Below are positions 57,618 through 64,000 of a stretch of DNA of 64,000 nucleotides, one piece after another (positions within the stretch are counted from its first letter, which is position 1; the number at the start of each line of letters is the position of its first letter). The DNA is from Actinomadura citrea (GTDB lineage: Bacteria; Actinomycetota; Actinomycetes; Streptosporangiales; Streptosporangiaceae). The position numbers and the translations under genes are program-made. The notes under the pieces were generated by a model. It worked only from the letters and a program-made list of their open reading frames with translations, was not told the DNA's origin and searched no databases. The stretch lies in contig NZ_JACCBT010000001.1 of NCBI RefSeq assembly GCF_013409045.1, positions 2,542,001-2,606,000 of the forward strand, written 5' to 3'.

Positions 57618-58835
57618 ATGTCTCCTTCGAGCCCCGACGGGGCCGCCCGCGAGCTGGTCGTCCTCGGCTCCACCGGTTCCATCGGCACCCAGGCCCTGGA
57701 CGTGATCCGCCGCAACCCCGGCCGGTTCCGGGTGACCGGGCTGGCGGCCGGCGGCGGGCGCGTGGACCTGCTGGCCGAGCAGGCGCTGGAGTTCCGTCCC
57801 GAGGTCGTCGCGGTGGCCAGGGCGTCCGCCGCGCAGGAGCTCCAGCTCGCCTTCTACGCCGAGGCCAAGCGGCGCGGCTACGCCTCCGGGGATTACTCCA
57901 TCCCCAAGATCGTGGCAGGCCCGGACGCGGTCGCCGAGGTCGCCGCCTGGCCGTGCGAGGTGGTGCTGAACGGGGTGACCGGCGCCCTCGGCCTCGCCTC
58001 GACGCTGGCCGCGCTGGACGCGGGGCGCACCCTCGCCCTCGCCAACAAGGAGTCGCTCATCGTCGGCGGCCCCCTCGTCAAGGAGCGGGCGCGCCCGGGG
58101 CAGATCGTCCCCGTCGACTCCGAGCACTCCGCGCTCGCCCAGTGCCTGCGCGGCGGGCGGGCCGAGGAGGTGCGGCGGCTCGTGCTCACGGCGAGCGGCG
58201 GGCCCTTCCGGGGGCGCGGCCGCGACGAACTGGCGGACGTCACCCCCGAGCAGGCGCTGAACCATCCGACCTGGGACATGGGCCCGGTCATCACGATCAA
58301 CTCCGCGACCCTGGTCAACAAGGGCCTGGAGGTCATCGAGGCGCACCTGCTCTTCGACGTCCCGATGGACCGCATCGAGGTCATGGTGCATCCGCAGTCG
58401 GTCATCCACTCGATGGTCGAGTTCACCGACGGCTCCACGCTGGCGCAGGCGAGCCCGCCCGACATGCGGCTGCCGATCGCGCTCGGCATCGACTGGCCCG
58501 ACCGGGTGCCGGACGCCGCGCCCGGCGTCGACTGGACCAGGGCGCACACCTGGGAGCTGTTCCCCCTGGACGACGAGGCGTTCCCCGCCGTCGCGCTGGC
58601 GCGCCGCGCCGGCGAACTGGGCGGGACGGTCCCCGCCGTCTACAACGCCGCCAACGAGGAGTGCGTGGACGCCTTCCGCGCGGAACGCCTCCCGTTCCTC
58701 GGGATAGTCGACACTGTCGCGCGGGTAATGGAGGAGCACGGTTCGGGCACCACCGGAGGCCTGACGCTCGACGACGTCCTCGCGGCGGACACCTGGGCGC
58801 GGACCCGGGCCAGGGAACTGACCGCAACCGCCTGA
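57618..58835 (+). CDS. dxr: 1-deoxy-D-xylulose-5-phosphate reductoisomerase
   Basis: Second enzyme of the MEP isoprenoid pathway; converts DXP to MEP with NADPH. Motifs: [40 protein letters not shown] and [10 protein letters not shown]; the metal/substrate residues lie in the [28 protein letters not shown] region (in parts). The C-terminal domain ends VMEEHGSG. Length 405 aa from ATG 57618, chosen over ATG 57597 because of the -10-like element between them. It starts the dxr-rseP-ispG run. Confidence 0.95.
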   Translation: MSPSSPDGAARELVVLGSTGSIGTQALDVIRRNPGRFRVTGLAAGGGRVDLLAEQALEFRPEVVAVARASAAQELQLAFYAEAKRRGYASGDYSIPKIVAGPDAVAEVAAWPCEVVLNGVTGALGLASTLAALDAGRTLALANKESLIVGGPLVKERARPGQIVPVDSEHSALAQCLRGGRAEEVRRLVLTASGGPFRGRGRDELADVTPEQALNHPTWDMGPVITINSATLVNKGLEVIEAHLLFDVPMDRIEVMVHPQSVIHSMVEFTDGSTLAQASPPDMRLPIALGIDWPDRVPDAAPGVDWTRAHTWELFPLDDEAFPAVALARRAGELGGTVPAVYNAANEECVDAFRAERLPFLGIVDTVARVMEEHGSGTTGGLTLDDVLAADTWARTRARELTATA

Positions 58836-58875
58836 CCCGGGGACCCGCCTCGGGAGGAACCCCGGAGGGGACCCG

Positions 58876-60075
58876 ATGGCCTTCTTCCTCGGCGCGGTGG
58901 CGTTCGTGGTGGCACTGCTGGTCTCGGTGATGCTCCATGAGGGCGGGCACCTGCTCACCGCCAAGCGCTTCGGGATGAAGGCCACCCAGTACTTCGTGGG
59001 TTTCGGCCCCACCCTGTGGTCCGTCCGCCGGGGCGAGACCGAGTACGGCGTGAAGGCGATCCCGCTGGGCGGCTTCGTCAAGATCATCGGCTACACGCCG
59101 CTGGAGGAGATCCCCGCGGCCGACCGCCCGCGCGCGTTCTACCGGCAGCCCGCCGGCCGCCGCGCGGTCGTCATCGTCGCGGGGGTGGTCGCCAACTTCG
59201 TGTTCGCGTTCCTGCTGCTCATGGTGATGGCCATGACGATCGGCGTGCGGGAGTCCGGGACGGTGACCAGCACGGTCGACGAGGTCACGGCCTGCGTGCC
59301 CGCCTCGATGTCCAGCGGCTGCGGCGGGGACCGGCCGCCGTCCCCCGCCGCCCGGGCGGGGCTGCGCGCGGGCGACCGCGTCGTCTCGTTCAACGGCACC
59401 ACGGTCTCCGACTGGGCCGGGCTCACCAGGGCGATCGACGCGGCGAAGCCGGGCCAGACGGTGACGGCGGTGGTCGTGCGGCCGGGCGCGCCGGGGCCGG
59501 TGACGCTGCCGATCACGCTCGCGGACATGGACGGGCGGCCGTTCGTCGGCATGTCGGCGAAGGTCGTCGGCGCCGGGTACGAGCGGACCGGGCCGCTCAA
59601 CGCGGCCGTGTTCGCCGGGGAGGGCATCGGCCGCACCGTCGCCGGCATCGGGCGGGCCGCGGCGGACCTGCCCTCCGCCGTCCCGAAGCTGTTCTCGCCC
59701 GAGCGGGGGAGCACGCCCGGCGGCCAGGTCGGCAGCGTGGTCGGCGCGACCGAGGTGTCCGGGCAGATCTTCTCCGCCCAGAGCTCCGCCCGCGACAAGC
59801 TCGCCCTCTACCTGTCGCTCGTCGTCTCGGTGAACATCTTCCTCGGCGCGCTCAACGTGCTGCCCCTGCTCCCGCTGGACGGCGGACACCTCGCGGTCGT
59901 CGCCTACGAGCGGGCGCGGGCCGGCGTCAACCGGATCAGGGGACGGCCGGATCCGGGCACCGTCGACATGACCCGGCTCATGCCCTTGACATACCTGGCC
60001 GTCCTGTTGCTGGTGGGATTCGGGGTGCTGCTGATCCTCGCCGACCTGCTCAACCCCCTGCGACTACCGGAATGA
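58876..60075 (+). CDS. rseP: Site-2 intramembrane protease RseP (M50)
   Basis: Membrane zinc metalloprotease, 399 aa. HEGGH at residues 21-25 lies in the first TM helix; the second zinc ligand is in LNVLPLLPLDGGHL near the C-terminal helices. A single PDZ domain (about 150-230, with ARAGLRAGDRVVSFNGT) lies between. RseP homologues cleave anti-sigma factors and signal-peptide remnants. GAGGGGACCC upstream holds the ribosome site for ATG 58876. It sits between two MEP-pathway genes, the usual actinobacterial order. Confidence 0.94.
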   Translation: MAFFLGAVAFVVALLVSVMLHEGGHLLTAKRFGMKATQYFVGFGPTLWSVRRGETEYGVKAIPLGGFVKIIGYTPLEEIPAADRPRAFYRQPAGRRAVVIVAGVVANFVFAFLLLMVMAMTIGVRESGTVTSTVDEVTACVPASMSSGCGGDRPPSPAARAGLRAGDRVVSFNGTTVSDWAGLTRAIDAAKPGQTVTAVVVRPGAPGPVTLPITLADMDGRPFVGMSAKVVGAGYERTGPLNAAVFAGEGIGRTVAGIGRAAADLPSAVPKLFSPERGSTPGGQVGSVVGATEVSGQIFSAQSSARDKLALYLSLVVSVNIFLGALNVLPLLPLDGGHLAVVAYERARAGVNRIRGRPDPGTVDMTRLMPLTYLAVLLLVGFGVLLILADLLNPLRLPE

Positions 60076-60189
60076 CGTGAAACGTTTACCGAGTGTGCTC
60101 AAATGGTCACACTGGTGGAAGCCGGGTGCCGTCAACTCAGCCGCGCGGGGCACCTAGGCTTTGTACGGGGCCGAAAATTGAGGAGAGGG

Positions 60190-61383
60190 ATGAGCGTTTC
60201 ACTGGGTATACCGAGCGTTCGCGGCGAGGGCGACGGGCAGGGGGCGCCGGGTCCGATCGCGCCCCGCCGCAGATCCCGGCAGATCATGGTCGGCGCCGTC
60301 CCGGTGGGCGGCGACGCCCCCGTGTCGGTGCAGTCGATGACCACCACCCTCACCGCCGACGTGAACGCCACGCTCCAGCAGATCGCGGAACTGACCGCGT
60401 CCGGATGCCAGATCGTCCGCGTCGCCGTGCCGTCGCAGGACGACGCCGAGGCGCTGCCGGCGATCGCGCGCAAGTCGCCGATCCCCGTCATCGCCGACAT
60501 CCACTTCCAGCCCAAGTACGTCTTCGCGGCGATCGACGCGGGCTGCGCGGCCGTCCGCGTCAACCCGGGCAACATCAAGAAGTTCGACGACCGGATCGGC
60601 GAGATCGCGCGCGCCGCCAAGGACGCGGGCGTGCCGATCCGCATCGGGGTGAACGCCGGCTCCCTGGACAAGCGCCTGCTGGAGAAGCACGGCCGGGCCA
60701 CCCCCGAGGCGCTGGTGGAGTCGGCGCTGTGGGAGTGCTCGCTGTTCGAGGAGCACGACTTCCGCGACATCAAGATCTCGGTCAAGCACAACGACCCGGT
60801 CGTGATGATCGAGGCGTACCGGAAGCTGGCGGCGGCCTGCGACTACCCGCTGCACCTCGGTGTCACCGAGGCCGGCCCGGCGTTCCAGGGCACGATCAAG
60901 TCGGCCGTCGCGTTCGGCGCGCTGCTGGCGGAGGGCATCGGCGACACGATCCGGGTGTCGCTGTCGGCGCCGCCGGTCGAGGAGGTCAAGGTCGGCGCGG
61001 CGATCCTGGAGTCGCTCGGGCTGCGCAAGCGCGGCCTGGAGATCGTCTCCTGTCCCTCCTGCGGCCGTGCGCAGGTGGACGTGTACTCGCTGGCCGAGCA
61101 GGTCACCGCCGGGCTGAAGGACTTCCCGGTCCCGCTGCGCGTCGCGGTGATGGGCTGCGTGGTGAACGGGCCCGGCGAGGCCCGCGAGGCCGACCTCGGC
61201 GTCGCGTCGGGCAACGGCAAGGGCCAGATCTTCGTCAAGGGGGAGGTCGTCAAGACCGTCCCCGAGGCGCAGATCGTCGAGACCCTGATCGAGGAGGCGA
61301 TGCGCATCGCCGACGAGATGGGCATCGAGATCGCCGAGGACGGCACGGTCTCCGGACCGGGCGCCGAGGTGGTGGTCGGCTGA
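60190..61383 (+). CDS. ispG: 4-hydroxy-3-methylbut-2-enyl-diphosphate synthase
   Basis: IspG (GcpE), which converts MEcPP to HMBPP using a 4Fe-4S cluster. Cluster ligands: Cys288 and Cys291 (CPSCGR), Cys323 ([10 protein letters not shown]) and Glu330. The N-terminal TIM-barrel shows [19 protein letters not shown] and [14 protein letters not shown] 60190 has GAGGAGAGG upstream and gives 397 aa; earlier in-frame starts lie before the ribosome site. A TAGGCT (60155-60160) may be its -10. A canonical terminator follows. Confidence 0.96.
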   Translation: MSVSLGIPSVRGEGDGQGAPGPIAPRRRSRQIMVGAVPVGGDAPVSVQSMTTTLTADVNATLQQIAELTASGCQIVRVAVPSQDDAEALPAIARKSPIPVIADIHFQPKYVFAAIDAGCAAVRVNPGNIKKFDDRIGEIARAAKDAGVPIRIGVNAGSLDKRLLEKHGRATPEALVESALWECSLFEEHDFRDIKISVKHNDPVVMIEAYRKLAAACDYPLHLGVTEAGPAFQGTIKSAVAFGALLAEGIGDTIRVSLSAPPVEEVKVGAAILESLGLRKRGLEIVSCPSCGRAQVDVYSLAEQVTAGLKDFPVPLRVAVMGCVVNGPGEAREADLGVASGNGKGQIFVKGEVVKTVPEAQIVETLIEEAMRIADEMGIEIAEDGTVSGPGAEVVVG

Positions 61384-61436
61384 CCCCCGCGCGCGGGCCG
61401 GCGCCCGCGCCGCGGCAGGCGCCATAGCAAGCCTTC

Positions 61437-61470
61437 AAAAGGCCCCGGGTCTTGCGATCCGGGGCCTTTT
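61437..61470 (+). terminator. Intrinsic terminator after ispG
   Basis: AAAAGGCCCCGG (61437-61448) and CCGGGGCCTTTT (61459-61470) form a perfect 12-bp stem with a 10-nt loop and a T-run on the 3' arm. This is the clearest rho-independent terminator in the window. Confidence 0.9.
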
Positions 61471-61667
61471 CGCGTGCCCGGAACCTGCCCCGGAGCTGGG
61501 CATCCGCGACCGGAACGTCCGGAGTTGTCACAGAGTTCCGCTGATCTTGTCACGATTCCGCATCCACTCTGACGGGCCCCTGTCGGGCCGTACGCCAGAA
61601 CCGCCACAATCTTCACTCATTTACCCGTATGTCTGACTCAACCGGAGTCGGCACGATAGGGGGATAT

Positions 61668-63323
61668 GTGAAGAGGATCGTTGTCGTGGCCGCGGTGGCC
61701 GGGCTCGGTCTCACCGGTCTCGGCGCCACAAGCGCACAGGCCGCGAGCCCCTCCGCCGGAACGGCCGGAGGATTCAACCCCTCGGCGGCCAAGTGGCACG
61801 CCTGCCCCGCGGACTTCGTCCAGACGGTGCACGACCTGTACGACGCGCTGTACCCGGTCTCCAAGATCGTCCAGTGTGCCGAGCTGTCGGTGCCGATGGA
61901 CTACGCCAAGCCGCAGGGCAAGAAGATCACGCTCCAGCTCACCAGGACGCCGCACACCGGCTCCGGTGCGGCCAAGGGCGACATCGTGGTCAACCCCGGT
62001 GGACCGGGCGGCGGCGGCGCGCTGTTCGGGCCGCGGGTGTTCGCGCAGAACTCCGCCCCGATGCGCGAGGCGTACAACGTCATCGGCTTCGACCCGCGCG
62101 GCGTCGGCATGAGCGTCCCGGCCCTGAGCTGCGACCCGAACTACACCAACGCCCCGCGCCCCGACTACGGCACCGGTGACCGCGCGTCGGTCAACACGTG
62201 GCTGAAGCTGTCCAAGGGCTACGCCGAGGCGTGCGGCAAGGCCGACAAGACCGGGCTGCTCAACCACATCAAGACGATCGACTCGGTCAACGACGTCGAG
62301 TCGATCCGGCGGGCGCTCGGCAACAAGAAGCTCGACTACTACGGCGCCTCCTACGGCACCTACCTCGGTTCCACCTACGCCACCGTCTACCCCAAGAACG
62401 TCGGGAAGATGGTGCTGGACGGCAACGTCGGTCCCTCCGACGCCTGGTACGAGGCCAACCTCAACCAGGACATCCAGTTCGACATCAACATCGACTACTA
62501 CTTCGGCTGGGTCGCCAAGTACGACTCGGTGTACCACCTCGGCACCACGCAGAAGCAGGTCCGGAGCTTCTTCTACGACCTGCGCGCGAAGCTCAAGAAC
62601 AAGCCGCTCTACTACACCGACCCCGACAGCGGGCAGACGCTCGCCGTCGGGCCGGACGAACTGACCGACGTGATCCTGAACGCCGGGTACCGGCGCAGCC
62701 AGGCCGTCTGGCACGGGTACGCGGCCGCGCTGTCGGCGTACAAGGCGGGCGACACCGCCACGTTCGCGCAGACCTACGGCGCGCCGACGACCGGCGGCTC
62801 CGACGACAACGGGTACGCCGTCTACCTCGGCGTGCAGTGCACCGACGTCCAGTGGCCGCTGAGCTGGAACAAGTGGCAGCGCGACAACGAGCGGATCGAC
62901 AAGAAGCACCCGTTCGAGACCTGGGCCAACGCCTGGTACAACGCCCCGTGCCTGTACTGGCCCGCCAAGGCCGGCAAGCCGGTGAACATCGGCCACACCC
63001 GTGACCTGCCGCGCAACATCCTCATGTTCCAGTCGACCGCGGACGCGGCCACGCCGTACGCGGGCGCGCTGGAGATGCACCGCAGGCTCAAGGGCTCGCG
63101 CCTGGTCGTCCAGGACGGCGACCGTACGCACTGCATCGTGCACCGCGGCTCCGCCCAGGTGGACGCCTACTTCGACGCCTACTTCCTGCGGGGAGAGCGT
63201 CCGGAGCAGAGCACCGTCCACGTCCCGCAGCTCGGTGACCCGACGCCGCCGTCGACGGCGACCGCCAGGACGCTGAGCGGCTCGCAGAAGGCCGCGCAGC
63301 TCAAGGCCGACGTCATCCGCTGA
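61668..63323 (+). CDS. Secreted alpha/beta hydrolase, tripeptidyl-aminopeptidase type (TAP/SlpD-like)
   Basis: A 551-aa secreted hydrolase. Signal peptide (VKRIVVVAAVAGLGLTGLG, cleavage probably after AQA near residue 25). The fold shows VVNPGGPGGGG (oxyanion), FDPRGVGMS, nucleophile Ser228 in YYGASYGTYLG, acid in STADAATPY and His in GDRTHCIVHRG, the layout of Streptomyces tripeptidyl aminopeptidases. GTG 61668 has AGGGGGGAT upstream. A close paralogue follows 193 bases downstream. Confidence 0.88.
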   Translation: MKRIVVVAAVAGLGLTGLGATSAQAASPSAGTAGGFNPSAAKWHACPADFVQTVHDLYDALYPVSKIVQCAELSVPMDYAKPQGKKITLQLTRTPHTGSGAAKGDIVVNPGGPGGGGALFGPRVFAQNSAPMREAYNVIGFDPRGVGMSVPALSCDPNYTNAPRPDYGTGDRASVNTWLKLSKGYAEACGKADKTGLLNHIKTIDSVNDVESIRRALGNKKLDYYGASYGTYLGSTYATVYPKNVGKMVLDGNVGPSDAWYEANLNQDIQFDINIDYYFGWVAKYDSVYHLGTTQKQVRSFFYDLRAKLKNKPLYYTDPDSGQTLAVGPDELTDVILNAGYRRSQAVWHGYAAALSAYKAGDTATFAQTYGAPTTGGSDDNGYAVYLGVQCTDVQWPLSWNKWQRDNERIDKKHPFETWANAWYNAPCLYWPAKAGKPVNIGHTRDLPRNILMFQSTADAATPYAGALEMHRRLKGSRLVVQDGDRTHCIVHRGSAQVDAYFDAYFLRGERPEQSTVHVPQLGDPTPPSTATARTLSGSQKAAQLKADVIR

Positions 63324-63345
63324 CGCCGGTCGCGGCCCATGCGGT

Positions 63346-63377
63346 CCGGACCCCGGGGAGCGTTCCCCGGGGTCCGG
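63346..63377 (+). terminator. Hairpin between tandem hydrolase genes
   Basis: CCGGACCCCGGGGA (63346-63359) and its perfect complement (63364-63377) with a GCGT loop, 22 bases after the stop. No T-run follows. Confidence 0.65.
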
Positions 63378-63388
63378 CACCCGCCGGC

Positions 63389-63430
63389 ACACAGGTAGCG
63401 ACACACAGGTAGCGACACACGGGTTGCGAA
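63389..63430. repeat. Short 14-bp tandem repeat
   Basis: Two identical copies of ACACAGGTAGCGAC (63389-63402, 63403-63416) and a third diverged copy (63417-63430), between the hairpin and the second hydrolase gene. Confidence 0.85.
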
Positions 63431-63516
63431 ACGCAGCCAGTACGCAACAGCCACGCATCGGCGACACCCCCCTCCGGCATGGCGCCGGCCCGGAGTCGCC
63501 GATCTGAGGGGGTCAA

Positions 63517-64000
63517 GTGAAAAGGATCGTTCTCGTCGCGACCGCTGCGGTCGTGGCGGCGGGGGGCGCAGGGTACGCCGTCTCCGCGAACGCGGACACC
63601 GGGGGCTCCGGTGCCGCCACGGTCGCGGCCAAGGGCATCGACTGGGGCGCGTGCGAGGTCAGCGGCCCCAGTGACCCGATGAACAAGGCGCAGTGCGCCC
63701 AGGTCGAGGTGCCGCTCGACTACGGCCGGCCCAACGGCCGCAAGATCTCCATCGCGGTGTCGCGCTTCCGGCACACCGACGAGAAGAACTACCAGGGCAC
63801 CCTGTTCGTGAACCCGGGCGGCCCGGGCGGCACCGGCATCGAGTACGCGCCCGCCCTCGCCCGCTGGATCGGCGGCACCGGGCACGCCGACGTCGCCGCC
63901 AAGTACGACATCATCGGCTTCGACCCGCGCGGGGTCGGCTCCAGCAAGCCCGCGCTGAGCTGCGACCCGAACTTCTCCGACCCGATCCGGCCGGACTACG
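63517..64000 (+). CDS. Second secreted alpha/beta hydrolase, 3' end outside window
   Basis: The frame is open from GTG 63517 to the window edge (161 codons). It starts VKRIVLVATAAVVAAGGAGYA, a signal peptide sharing the VKRIV start with the upstream gene. The mature part parallels the same family: CAQVEVPLDYGRPNGRKI, VNPGGPGGTGIEY and FDPRGVGSSKPALSCDPNF. The catalytic Ser is beyond the window. GAGGGGG at 63506-63512 is the ribosome site. It is a tandem duplicate, probably also a tripeptidyl-aminopeptidase-like enzyme. Confidence 0.85.
   Translation, partial: MKRIVLVATAAVVAAGGAGYAVSANADTGGSGAATVAAKGIDWGACEVSGPSDPMNKAQCAQVEVPLDYGRPNGRKISIAVSRFRHTDEKNYQGTLFVNPGGPGGTGIEYAPALARWIGGTGHADVAAKYDIIGFDPRGVGSSKPALSCDPNFSDPIRPDY

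Overview
The window is a very GC-rich chromosomal segment of an actinobacterium. The core gene order (ffh, rpsP, khpA, rimM, trmD, rplS, lepB, rnhB, DUF2469, then yraN/comM/dprA, xerC, rpsB, tsf, pyrH, frr, cdsA, rlmN, and later dxr, rseP, ispG) is the standard actinomycete housekeeping backbone. GTG starts, 4-base stop/start overlaps and a PknG/GlnX/GlnH-type locus all fit. Actinomadura or another Thermomonosporaceae member is my best guess; this is inference from gene content, not a database match.

Layout. 1-20 kb is the housekeeping backbone: SRP, ribosome maturation, tRNA and rRNA modification, signal peptidase, RNase HII, DNA uptake/recombination genes (DprA, ComM, YraN, Xer), a probably inactive M23 peptidase, the rpsB-tsf-pyrH-frr-cdsA run, a SUFU-domain protein, rlmN and a protein made of four DivIVA-type motifs. 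19.7-24.4 kb is a small accessory patch: DUF1963 protein, ABC exporter pair, HIT protein, Nudix hydrolase next to a DUF1778-type antitoxin-like gene, and an Lrp/AsnC regulator. 24.5-31.6 kb is a polyamine uptake and oxidation operon (aldehyde dehydrogenase, PotABCD-type importer, FAD amine oxidase). 31.6-34.0 kb holds a PH-domain membrane protein and two unknowns. 34.2-43.7 kb is a seven-gene translationally coupled operon around a PknG orthologue: coiled-coil protein, PknG, PP2C phosphatase, VWA protein, FHA protein, GlnX-like four-TM sensor and GlnH-like lipoprotein. 43.9-47.5 kb has a WYL protein, a carboxylate-amine ligase, a DapB-like reductase under a TetR-like palindrome and an alpha/beta hydrolase. 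47.6-54.5 kb has a PucR regulator divergent from an omega-aminotransferase/methylmalonate-semialdehyde dehydrogenase pair, plus an orphan polyamine-type binding lipoprotein. 54.5-57.5 kb has a small Cys-rich protein, an orphan histidine kinase and an NmrA/HxlR divergent pair. 57.6-64 kb returns to the backbone (dxr, rseP, ispG) and ends in two tandem secreted alpha/beta hydrolases, the last cut by the window edge.

How parts work together. The PknG operon looks like a complete signalling device: an extracellular amino-acid sensor pair (GlnH-GlnX), kinase, phosphatase, phosphothreonine reader (FHA) and VWA scaffold. Three of its proteins carry paired CxxC zinc-ribbon modules. In mycobacteria only GlnX, GlnH and PknG are encoded together. 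The polyamine operon (24.5-31.6 kb), the aminotransferase/MmsA pair (49.3-52.2 kb) and the extra PotD-like lipoprotein (53.3 kb) plausibly form one catabolic theme: polyamines to aminoaldehydes to omega-amino acids to CoA esters.

No tRNA or rRNA gene, CRISPR array, transposase or prophage gene was recognised by eye.
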